Under the pieces are notes generated by a model. It was given only the letters and a program-made list of their open reading frames with translations, did no database searches and was not told the DNA's origin. This document shows, piece after piece, positions 25,279 to 32,774 of a stretch of DNA of 64,000 bases. Location: contig CBDHFJ010000101.1 in the NCBI GenBank assembly GCA_965262315.1, positions 1 through 64,000 of the forward strand. Direction: 5' to 3'. A program made the translations under genes and the position numbers. Source of the DNA: JBCCFK01 sp965262315 (GTDB lineage Bacteria; Actinomycetota; Acidimicrobiia; Acidimicrobiales; UBA8592). Within the stretch, counting starts at the first letter, position 1; the number at the start of each line of letters is the position of its first letter.

Positions 25279-26571
25279 ATGGCCGACGCAGATGTTGCAG
25301 CACGGATGGCGGCGCTCGTCGGTCGGGACCAGGAGATGGTCCGATGCCCGTTCCCGCTCTTCGACGACCTGCGGACCTCGGAGCCGGTGCACTACAGCGA
25401 CGCGCTCGGCGCGTGGGTGATCACTCGCTACGACGACTGCCTGACGATTCTTCACGATCCGGTGCGGTGGTCGACACGGATGCACACCGGGCCCAAGCCC
25501 CTCAACCACGTCTTGGGTCGGCGGATGGAGGAGCTCGGGCGGACGGCCGAAGGGGCGGCGCTGGTGGCCGAGAGCACCGCGGTGATCGCTCGTGGGCCCG
25601 TGCTGGCGTCGGCTGATCCGCCCGTTCACGTGCGCCAGCGCAAGCTCGTCAACGGCGCCTTTCGTCCCAGCCGGCTCCGGGCCATGGAGCCGACGGTGCG
25701 CCGGGTGGCCGAATCGTTGATCGATGGCTTCGCCCAGCGAGGCTCGGTGGAGCTGGTACGTGAGTTCGCCGTCGGGCTGCCGATGGCGATCATCGCGAAC
25801 GCGCTCGGGGTGGGCGACGACGACCTCGAGACGTTCAAGCGATGGTCCGACGACATGGTGATGCCGGTCGGCAACCAGTCACCGACGCTCGACCAGGTCC
25901 GGGGGTATCTCGAGAGCCACCGCGACTTCTCCGCCTACTTCAACGCCAAGCTCGACGAGCGCCGAGAGCGGCCCGTCGACGACGTCATCTCCGAGATCGC
26001 GAACGCAGAGATCGACGGCGAGACCCTCGAACGGCGCGAGCAGCTCAGCATCATCAGCCAGCTGCTCACCGCGGGCAACGAGACCACGACGAAGCTGATC
26101 ACCGCGATCGCGCTCTATCTCGCCGAGCACCCCGAGGTCCAAGCGCGGGTCAGAGCGGATCGCACCCTCGTGCCCGCGTTGGTCGAAGAGGTGCTGCGGC
26201 TCGAGGCACCCGTCGGCGGACTGTTCCGTCAGGCCACCACCGACATCGAGGTCGGCGGTGTCGTGATCCCGGAAGGCGATCATGTCTGGGTCCTCTACGC
26301 CTCGGCCAACCGCGACGAGGAACGCTTCGCGTGTCCGGCCGACTTCGACATCGATCGGGCTGACCTCAAGGAACACATCGGGTTCGGCCATGGCCAGCAC
26401 TACTGCCTCGGCGCCGGGCTGGCCAGGCTGGAGGCGACGGTCGGTACCAATGCGCTTCTCGACCGGCTCGGCGAGATCCGGCTCGGCGACACCAACGACT
26501 TCGCCTACGAGGACAGCTATCTCCTGCGAGGCCTCCGCCGGCTCCACCTCGAGTTCACGCCCCAGGGGTGA
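25279..26571 (+). CDS. Cytochrome P450 monooxygenase
   Basis: A 430-residue soluble bacterial P450. The ATG at 25279 follows GGGGGGAG at good spacing; the longer in-frame start has no ribosome site. The I-helix oxygen-binding motif is TAGNETT, the K-helix ExxR is in EEVLRLEAP, and the heme loop is FGHGQHYCLGAGLAR with Cys as thiolate ligand. HVRQRKLVNGAF matches the C-helix. It needs ferredoxin and a reductase, which are not adjacent. It could hydroxylate a steroid-, terpene- or alkyl-type substrate as part of this catabolic region; the substrate is unknown. Confidence 0.92.
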   Translation: MADADVAARMAALVGRDQEMVRCPFPLFDDLRTSEPVHYSDALGAWVITRYDDCLTILHDPVRWSTRMHTGPKPLNHVLGRRMEELGRTAEGAALVAESTAVIARGPVLASADPPVHVRQRKLVNGAFRPSRLRAMEPTVRRVAESLIDGFAQRGSVELVREFAVGLPMAIIANALGVGDDDLETFKRWSDDMVMPVGNQSPTLDQVRGYLESHRDFSAYFNAKLDERRERPVDDVISEIANAEIDGETLERREQLSIISQLLTAGNETTTKLITAIALYLAEHPEVQARVRADRTLVPALVEEVLRLEAPVGGLFRQATTDIEVGGVVIPEGDHVWVLYASANRDEERFACPADFDIDRADLKEHIGFGHGQHYCLGAGLARLEATVGTNALLDRLGEIRLGDTNDFAYEDSYLLRGLRRLHLEFTPQG

Positions 26572-26625
26572 CGCCGACGCCGGACCGGCCGCGTCCGCCC
26601 GAGGACCGTGGCGACGGGCAGGCCG

Positions 26626-27441
26626 TCAGCTGGGGCGTTCGCCCGCGAGGGTGAAGCGCTCGACCCGGCGGCGATGCGGGCCGTAGTCGTACACCGGCGC
26701 GTGTTGCGTGCATCGGTTGTCCCACATGGCCATGGAGTTCACCCGCCACCGGAACCGCATCTGATGCTCGACCCGGTGCGTCTCGCCGATGAGGTGGTCG
26801 AGCAGGCTTGCGCCTTCGTCGGGGTCCATGTCGTCGATGGACTCGGTGAACGACCGAGACACGAACAAGCCGCGGCGGCCGGTGATCGGGTGGGTCCGCA
26901 CGATCGGGTGGTGCTGGGGTGGGAAGCGCTCGAGTTCGGCTGCGAGGGCATCGCCATCGAGGTGCCTGGCGAAGTTGATGGCGACCGAGTGGGTGGCCGT
27001 CCTGCCCTCGATCAGCTCCTTCACCTCATCGGACAGGCACTCGTAGGTGCGCTCCATGTTCGCGAAGCAGGTGTCGCCGCCAACCGGCGGGAGCACGCGT
27101 GCGATGAGGAACGACGCGTAGGGCGGTGCGTCGCGGAAGGTGGCGTCGGTGTGCCACGGCGAGCGCGATGTCGGCGACTCCGGATTGTCGATCACCGCCA
27201 TGTCGCCCTCGGCGTCGAGGTACGGGTGTTTGTCGATCTCGCCGAAGTGGAGGGCAAAAGCCCTGTGCTGGTCGGTGGTGATGTCCTGGTCGTGGAAGAA
27301 GAGGACCTTCCAGTCCATCCAGGCGTCGTGGAGCAGCGCCGCCAGGTCGTCGTCGACGGCGGCCAGGTCCACGCCCACCACGTCCGCCCCGAGGTGCGGC
27401 GTGTACGGCTCGACGGTGAAACGTCCGTAGTCGGTCTTCAT
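26626..27441 (-). CDS. TauD/TfdA-family Fe(II)/2-oxoglutarate dioxygenase
   Basis: A 271-residue dioxygenase of normal TauD length. Iron ligands are His97 and Asp99 (SPWHTDATFRDAPP) and the distal His in WDNRCTQHAP; the Arg residues of RRRVERFTL would bind 2-oxoglutarate. In the reaction class, oxygen and 2-oxoglutarate drive hydroxylation next to a sulfonate, sulfate or ether oxygen and release sulfite, sulfate or a phenol. It is convergent with the P450 gene and divergent from the TetR gene, a likely regulator. Confidence 0.9.
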   Translation of the reverse strand: MKTDYGRFTVEPYTPHLGADVVGVDLAAVDDDLAALLHDAWMDWKVLFFHDQDITTDQHRAFALHFGEIDKHPYLDAEGDMAVIDNPESPTSRSPWHTDATFRDAPPYASFLIARVLPPVGGDTCFANMERTYECLSDEVKELIEGRTATHSVAINFARHLDGDALAAELERFPPQHHPIVRTHPITGRRGLFVSRSFTESIDDMDPDEGASLLDHLIGETHRVEHQMRFRWRVNSMAMWDNRCTQHAPVYDYGPHRRRVERFTLAGERPS

Positions 27442-27515
27442 GTGTCACCCCCGGGACGACAGTACCGGAGGCCGCCGGGTTCGAGGTCGGGTCGGTGCGC
27501 CCAGGGCTCCGGCGG

Positions 27516-27521
27516 TACCCT
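27516..27521 (+). promoter_or_regulatory. -10 box (TACCCT) for leaderless tetR mRNA
   Basis: TACCCT ends 6 nt before the ATG at 27528, the spacing for a transcript that begins at the start codon. Confidence 0.45.
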
Positions 27522-27527
27522 CACGGC

Positions 27528-28127
27528 ATGGCACGTCGAGGGCGACCCCGGGGAACCGACAGCGCGCAGACGCGTCAGCGCATCATCGATGTCGCCCGCG
27601 AGCAGTTCGCCAGGCGGGGCTATGCCGTCACCGGGATCGCCACCATCGCGGCCGCGGCCGACCTCGCACCGAGTGCCGTCTACCACTACTTCGACGGCAA
27701 GGTCGAGCTCTACGAGACCGTGTTCGAGACCACCGCCGATCAGATCTGGCAGTCGTTCCGCTTCGATCAGATCGCACATGACACGTTGCTCGAGGCCCTG
27801 GAGGACCTGCTGGACGCGTCGACTCGCTTCGGGCCCGAGCAGACCGTCTACAACGACTTCCTGGCGATGGTTCCGATGGAGGCGCGTCTGCACCCGGAGT
27901 TCGCGCATCTCATCGACCGCCGGTCCAAGTATCAGGACGAGACCTTTGGCGCGCTGGCGGACCTGGGCCTCCAGACCGGTGAGCTGGCGGGCATCGAACG
28001 TCAGGTCGCGGTGGAGATGATCCGCTCGGCGATCATGGGCTCCTTCCTCGAGCGTCACTTCCGGCCTGCCCTGCAGGCCGACAGCCTCGTCGGGACCAAG
28101 GAACTGTTCCGCCGCCTCCTCCGCTGA
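27528..28127 (+). CDS. TetR-family transcriptional regulator
   Basis: A 199-residue repressor. The N-terminal helix-turn-helix is typical: TRQRIIDVAREQFARRGYAVTGIATIA, then LAPSAVYHYFDGKVELYETV. The remaining residues form the helical ligand-binding domain and are not diagnostic. It is divergent from the TauD gene at 26626-27441, with 86 bp between them, so it may control that gene and itself. Confidence 0.9.
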   Translation: MARRGRPRGTDSAQTRQRIIDVAREQFARRGYAVTGIATIAAAADLAPSAVYHYFDGKVELYETVFETTADQIWQSFRFDQIAHDTLLEALEDLLDASTRFGPEQTVYNDFLAMVPMEARLHPEFAHLIDRRSKYQDETFGALADLGLQTGELAGIERQVAVEMIRSAIMGSFLERHFRPALQADSLVGTKELFRRLLR

Positions 28128-28185
28128 CCAGCACGCCGCGCACCGCCACGGCCACTGACAGCCGGTGAAGGCCCGAGCCACCCTT

Positions 28186-28229
28186 CTGCCAGCGTGAGCG
28201 CACGTCATGACGTGACGGCACGCTGGCAG
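28186..28229. repeat. Sixth, diverged copy of the 44-bp palindrome
   Basis: It has the same length (44 bp) and the same CTGCCAGCGT/ACGCTGGCAG ends as the copies at 17-18 kb, but a different middle, itself palindromic (CACGTCATGACGTG). It lies in the convergent gap between the TetR and arylsulfatase genes. Confidence 0.8.
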
Positions 28230-28244
28230 AACGATCCGGTGGGC

Positions 28245-30554
28245 CTACTCGAGCGCGAGGCCGATCTCGCGGAGTTCGTCGATGCGCACCTCTTCGGCAT
28301 CGGGCGCGTATTGGCCCGGCTCGTAGTGGACCCGGTGGATCGTCCCGGTGTAGGGAAACGACCCGTGTCGTTCGTAGAGCTCCCATGAGACGGGCGAGCG
28401 ACGGTCGAGGCCCACGTCGATGCCTTCGTAGGGCAGGAAGCCGAAGATCTGCATGAGGCCTCCGGCGCTGATCCCAGCTGTCCCGTCGGCGCTGATGTCG
28501 ACGTTCCAGACCCTTCCGCCGGGCGCGGCCACGTCGACGACGATCTGGCGGCAGGTCCCGGGCAGCGGCATCGGGTCGAGCCGGCGGGGCACGCCGGCTT
28601 CGTTGATCTCGAACCAGAGCCGGCCGTCCTCGATCCACACCACGTAGCCGGCGTCCTGGCCGCCGTGTGCGACGAGGATGCCCTGGTCGCCCGGCTGGTG
28701 ATCGAGGTCGATCGTGATCGTGAAGGATCGGCCGGCGATGATGCGCTGCGATCGGTAGCGCTCGATGGTCGGAGACCCCGGCAAGATCGTGATGGGGTGG
28801 GTGAGTGCCGCATGGTCGGGTGGTCGCAGGGCACGGACCAGACGCGTGCCCTCGTCGAGCGGGTACACGCGGTTGCGCCACGCCGCCTCGTCCCAGGCAT
28901 CGATCATCTCGGCCAGCTTGTCGGGCCGGGCCTCGGCCAGGTCGTGGAGCTGATTGATGTCGGTGGCCACGTGGTACAGCTCCCAGCGGTCTTCGGAGAA
29001 CGGGGTCTGGTTCTCGTGGAAGACGACCGCCTCCCAGCCGTCGCGGTAGAAGCCGCGGTGGCCGATGCACTCGTAGTACTGCTCGTTGTGGGTGCTGTCG
29101 GCGCCCGAGTCCGAGAACGTCGAGGCGAAGGAGCTGCCGGCGAGCGGCTCGGCCTTCAGGCCGTTGCGTTCGGTGGGCAGCTCCAGGCCGAGCACGTCGA
29201 CCAGCGTGGGCAGGATGTCGGTGATGTGGGCGTACTGGTCCCGCACGACGCGGTCCGACGCGTCGATCCCGGACGGCCACGACAGCACGAACGGGACCGA
29301 GTGGCCACCGCGGTGCGTCGTGATCTTGTAGAGCCGGAACGGCGTGTTGCAGGCCATCGCCCAGCCGCGGGGGTAGTGGGGCCACGTCGTGGGGCCGCCG
29401 ATCGGGTCGAGGTCGTTCGCGATCTCGGACTCGATGACGCCGGTGCCGCCGAAGCTGAAGTACGACGTCGTCCCCTTGCCCCGACCCTCGCGGGACGCTC
29501 CGTTGTCGGAGGTGAAGATGAAGATCGTGTTGTCCAGCTGGCCGAGCGCGTCGAGCTCGTCGCGGAGGCGGCCGACGCTGTCGTCGATGGTGTCGACCAT
29601 CGCCGCGTAGACCTCCATGTAGCGCGCCATGACCCGGCGCTCGTCCTCGGGGAGCGAGTCCCAGGCCTCGACTTCCTCGGTGGGTTCGGTGTTGCGCGGC
29701 GGGAGTTCTGTGCCCTCGGGCATGATGCCCAGTTCGATCTGGCGGGCGAGCCGCTCCTCTCGGAGTCGGTCCCAGCCCTTCTCGTAGTTGCCGCGGTGCC
29801 GGGCGATGTCCTCGTCCTTGGCGTGCAGCGGGGCGTGCACGGCGCCGTGCGCGTAGTAGAGGAAGACCGGCTTGTCCGGGTCCGCCGTCTTGACCTCGCG
29901 GATCATGCGACAGGCTCGGTCGGTCATGTCGTCGGTGAAGTAGTAGTCCTCGGGGTACTCGTCCACGTCCACCGGGCTGTTGCCCTCGTACAGCATGTGC
30001 GGGTGATGGAAGTTCGTGAGTGCTTCGAGGATCCCGTAGAACTGGTCGAAGCCACGTTGCAGCGGCCAGGAGTGGTTGTCGCCCGCCACCGACAGGTCCT
30101 GTTCCCGGCACAGATGCCACTTGCCGACGGCCATGGTGGCGTAGCCGTTCACCTTCAGGACCTCTGCCAGCGACGGCTGATGAGCCGGCAGCTCCGAGGC
30201 GTACCCGGGGAAACCGGGGTCCGCGTTGGCGACGAAGCCCATCCCGGCCGCGTGGGAGTTGAGACCCGTCAGGAGTGCAGCCCGCGTCGGCGAGCACAGG
30301 GGGGTCACATGGAAGTTGGAGTATCGGATGCCCGAGTCCGCCAACGCGTCGATGGCCGGCGTGTGGATCTCGGAGCCGTAGCAGCTGACGTCGGAGAAGC
30401 CGAGGTCGTCGGCCAACACGATCACGATGTTCGGCGCGCCCGGGGGCGCCGTCGGACGCGACGGCCACGATGGTTCGGACGTGGCGAAGATCGTTCCGAC
30501 CTTGCCCTCGAATCCGGGGTAGTGCTCCCGCTGCCGTGGATCGATGTCGACCAT
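28245..30554 (-). CDS. Arylsulfatase (type I, formylglycine-dependent)
   Basis: A 769-residue sulfatase. The ATG at 30554 follows a GGGAGGCGA ribosome site. The conserved elements are IVIVLADDLGFSDVSCYG with metal-binding Asp49-Asp50, Cys87 in TPLCSPTRAALLTG for formylglycine, and VGKWHLCRE. TSDNGASREG gives the second metal-ligand segment. The last 200 residues form a C-terminal domain with beta-rich sequence (a hydrolysed-ester binding extension in long arylsulfatases). No signal peptide is apparent. The promoter region shares a motif with that of the phosphotransferase-SDR operon upstream. Confidence 0.92.
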   Translation of the reverse strand: MVDIDPRQREHYPGFEGKVGTIFATSEPSWPSRPTAPPGAPNIVIVLADDLGFSDVSCYGSEIHTPAIDALADSGIRYSNFHVTPLCSPTRAALLTGLNSHAAGMGFVANADPGFPGYASELPAHQPSLAEVLKVNGYATMAVGKWHLCREQDLSVAGDNHSWPLQRGFDQFYGILEALTNFHHPHMLYEGNSPVDVDEYPEDYYFTDDMTDRACRMIREVKTADPDKPVFLYYAHGAVHAPLHAKDEDIARHRGNYEKGWDRLREERLARQIELGIMPEGTELPPRNTEPTEEVEAWDSLPEDERRVMARYMEVYAAMVDTIDDSVGRLRDELDALGQLDNTIFIFTSDNGASREGRGKGTTSYFSFGGTGVIESEIANDLDPIGGPTTWPHYPRGWAMACNTPFRLYKITTHRGGHSVPFVLSWPSGIDASDRVVRDQYAHITDILPTLVDVLGLELPTERNGLKAEPLAGSSFASTFSDSGADSTHNEQYYECIGHRGFYRDGWEAVVFHENQTPFSEDRWELYHVATDINQLHDLAEARPDKLAEMIDAWDEAAWRNRVYPLDEGTRLVRALRPPDHAALTHPITILPGSPTIERYRSQRIIAGRSFTITIDLDHQPGDQGILVAHGGQDAGYVVWIEDGRLWFEINEAGVPRRLDPMPLPGTCRQIVVDVAAPGGRVWNVDISADGTAGISAGGLMQIFGFLPYEGIDVGLDRRSPVSWELYERHGSFPYTGTIHRVHYEPGQYAPDAEEVRIDELREIGLALE

Positions 30555-30571
30555 CGCTCGCCTCCCGGTGG

Positions 30572-30609
30572 AAATGTTCAGAGCGTTCAGTTTTGGCGAA
30601 CGTAGCAAC
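30572..30609 (-). promoter_or_regulatory. Promoter/operator of the arylsulfatase gene
   Basis: Read on the minus strand: GCTACGTTCGCC with -10 TACGTT, followed by CTGAACGCTCTGAACATTT, a direct repeat of GAAC with a 9-bp period. The same layout precedes the gene at 32537. The repeat lies near or just after the expected transcription start, where a repressor could block. Confidence 0.5.
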
Positions 30610-30700
30610 ACTGACCGTCGCGTGCATGCGAGCGGCCGGGTGGCGGTGCCGACGCGATCCGCCTGCTGCTGGCAACCGGACCAGGGAGGGCGACGGTCGA

Positions 30701-31477
30701 TCAGTGGAACGCAGCGCCGCCGTCGAGCGAGATCGTTCCGCCGGTGAACCCGGCGCCCGCCTCGGACGCGAGGTGGACGGCGAACGCGGCGATCTCGTCG
30801 ACGGTGACCGGTCGCTTCAGTGCGGTGTCACCGCAATAGTGCTCGATGAGGCCGTCCACACCGTCGACGCCGAGTGCGCCTCCAGCACGCTCGTACACCA
30901 TGTCGGTGATCACCAGGCCGGGACAGATCGCGTTGACCGTCACGCCGTCGGTCCCGACCTCGCGCGCCACCGCCTTCACGAAACCGTTGATGGCGTGCTT
31001 GTTGGCGGTGTAGCCGGCGACGTTCGGCTTGCCCTCCTTGCCCTCGATCGACGAGATCGCGATGACGCGGCCCCATCCTCGAGGGACCATGTGGCGCAAC
31101 GCGGCCCGCGTGCCCCAGAAGGTGTGGTTCAAGTTGAGGTCGAGCTCGTACTGCCACTCCTCGTCGGTGAGGTCGATCACGGGTGCCGGTTCCTTCACGC
31201 CGCCGGCGTTGAGGACCATGATGTCGAGCTGACCGAAGTGGTCGATCGCCGTCTGCACGAGCCCTTCGACTGCAGCCTGGTCCGTGGCCGACCCCTGGTG
31301 GAACAACACGTCGTCGCCGCCGCCGATCTCGGCGATCGCTGCCGCGCCTTTCTCGGGGTCGCGTCCGTTGATGACGACGCGTGCGCCTTCGGCGAGAAAC
31401 GCCTCTGCGATCGCTCGTCCGATGCTGCGCGTCGATCCGGTGATCGCAGCGACGCGGCCGTCGAGTCTTCCGTTCAT
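30701..31477 (-). CDS. Short-chain dehydrogenase/reductase (SDR)
   Basis: A 258-residue SDR: AAITGSTRSIGRAIAEAF (TGxxxxxG), VLNAGG, Ser in ISSIEGKEG, and YTANK as the catalytic YxxxK. The start at 31477 follows the upstream phosphotransferase stop by one base, so they form an operon. The C-terminal GGTISLDGG is typical of the family. The substrate is unknown. Confidence 0.9.
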   Translation of the reverse strand: MNGRLDGRVAAITGSTRSIGRAIAEAFLAEGARVVINGRDPEKGAAAIAEIGGGDDVLFHQGSATDQAAVEGLVQTAIDHFGQLDIMVLNAGGVKEPAPVIDLTDEEWQYELDLNLNHTFWGTRAALRHMVPRGWGRVIAISSIEGKEGKPNVAGYTANKHAINGFVKAVAREVGTDGVTVNAICPGLVITDMVYERAGGALGVDGVDGLIEHYCGDTALKRPVTVDEIAAFAVHLASEAGAGFTGGTISLDGGAAFH

Positions 31478-31478
31478 G

Positions 31479-32537
31479 TCAAGCCTCCCAGAGCTGGCCG
31501 TGGTCCCGAAGTGCTTCGATCGAGCGGCGGGCCACGGTCCTCGCCAGCTCGGCCACCCGCGGTTCGTCGGGGTCGCTGATGACCGGGAGCGCGCACGCGA
31601 TCGCCAGGCCGTAGTGCATCGACTCGGCGTACCCGGCCCGCACCTGGTCTGGGTCGAGGGTCAGGCCTGCCGCTGCGAGATTGGCGCGGTAGTCCTCCAG
31701 CAGTGCGTCCTCGTGCTCGCGCCGCACCTCGACCGGCAGCGAGGACGAGAGGAGGTAGGCCAGGTCGAACGCAGGTGGGCCGACGCCACAGCCCTGCCAG
31801 TCGACCAAGGAGACCGACGCGCCGCCCGGGCTGAAGAGCAGATTGTCCGCCCGGAGATCGGAGTGGATCAAGGTCGATGGCAGTGACGCGATGACGCCGA
31901 GCGCGTCGACGAGGCGATCGGCGAAACTCTCGCCGAGCCTTTGCTCGGCTCCGGTGAGCTCGTCACCCAGGACGTCGCACAGCCGACCCCACCCCGCTCG
32001 GACCAGGCGATGGAGGTTGCTCGTCCGCCCGGGACTGTCGAGCCGCGGCAACCAGTCGAGGGCGAGGACGCGATCGTCCTGCCACCACCGCGCGTGCAAG
32101 GCGCCCAGCTCGGCCAGGACCAACGACGCCTGATCGGCAGACAGGCCCACGACCTGATCGACGTCGGTGTCGGTCTCGACCAGGTCCTGCAGTAGGCAGA
32201 AGTGGGCGGTGTCGGGGTCGTACCAGGTGCCGTGGCATCGCGGCGCGGCGACCGGTGTGTCGGGAAGGAGTTCGTCGTAGAAGCGCAGCTCGCGCTCATT
32301 CGTCCGACCCTGGCGAGCGGTGGTCAGTGCCTGCTCGCGGTCGGCGGCGAACTTGGCCACGACGGATCGGGGCCCGGCCTCGGTCACCATCTCGACGACG
32401 AAGATCTCGCCGAGCATGCCGCGGTCGGCGCCGATGCGGCCGGTGGTGAACGATCGGACGACCACGCCGAGGGCATCGCTCAGGAAGCGTTCGTCGAGTT
32501 GGTGGGCGGCAATCGGGAACGGAGGCGGGTGCAGCAC
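31479..32537 (-). CDS. Aminoglycoside phosphotransferase-fold (APH) kinase, ACAD10/11-like
   Basis: A 352-residue kinase-fold protein. The Brenner motif is LIHSDLRADNLLF and the metal-binding segment SLVDWQGCGVGPPAFDLAYL. The N-terminal lobe has VVAKFAADREQA with the ATP-binding Lys. Such proteins phosphorylate small hydroxyl compounds, including hydroxyacyl-CoA or sterol-like alcohols in catabolic operons. It is the first gene of an operon with the SDR at 30701, and its promoter resembles that of the arylsulfatase gene. Confidence 0.82.
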   Translation of the reverse strand: MLHPPPFPIAAHQLDERFLSDALGVVVRSFTTGRIGADRGMLGEIFVVEMVTEAGPRSVVAKFAADREQALTTARQGRTNERELRFYDELLPDTPVAAPRCHGTWYDPDTAHFCLLQDLVETDTDVDQVVGLSADQASLVLAELGALHARWWQDDRVLALDWLPRLDSPGRTSNLHRLVRAGWGRLCDVLGDELTGAEQRLGESFADRLVDALGVIASLPSTLIHSDLRADNLLFSPGGASVSLVDWQGCGVGPPAFDLAYLLSSSLPVEVRREHEDALLEDYRANLAAAGLTLDPDQVRAGYAESMHYGLAIACALPVISDPDEPRVAELARTVARRSIEALRDHGQLWEA

Positions 32538-32562
32538 AGGTCGATGTCAGACGTGGAGCGTC

Positions 32563-32599
32563 AAATGTTCGGTCCGTTCATTTCGGCGAACCTAGCACC
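32563..32599 (-). promoter_or_regulatory. Promoter/operator of the phosphotransferase-SDR operon
   Basis: On the minus strand: GCTAGGTTCGCCG with -10 TAGGTT, then ATGAACGGACCGAACATTT. The GAAC direct repeat with 9-bp period matches the site at 30572-30609 in position and sequence, which points to one regulator for both units. Confidence 0.5.
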
Positions 32600-32721
32600 G
32601 CCCGCCTGCGAGGCCGCCATCGTGCTGCCACCGTGGGGCATCCTGGCTGACACGCGCCCCAGAAGGGTTCGAGGCTGGCGTGGGCCGGCATGCCAACGTG
32701 GGCGCATGGGATTCGGTGCCC

Positions 32722-32727
32722 TACAGT
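32722..32727 (+). promoter_or_regulatory. -10 box (TACAGT) before the SulP leader ORF
   Basis: TACAGT ends 7 nt before the ATG of a 12-codon ORF at 32735, consistent with leaderless transcription. Confidence 0.4.
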
Positions 32728-32734
32728 GAGGAAA

Positions 32735-32773
32735 ATGTACGGACAATCGGTGCTCCCGATCGGCGCGGCCTGA
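32735..32773 (+). CDS. Possible 12-residue leader peptide of the SulP gene
   Basis: The ORF encodes MYGQSVLPIGAA and stops one base before the GTG start of the SulP gene, whose own ribosome site is weak. Re-initiation after the short ORF could drive SulP translation. The sequence has no cysteine or other obvious sensor residue, and the ORF is too short to judge by itself. Confidence 0.3.
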   Translation: MYGQSVLPIGAA

Positions 32774-32774
32774 C

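Noticed and set aside
28033..30675. 880-codon frame on the minus strand beside the arylsulfatase
   Set aside because: It overlaps the arylsulfatase gene in another frame and is Arg/Pro-rich without motifs; the sulfatase frame has all catalytic residues.
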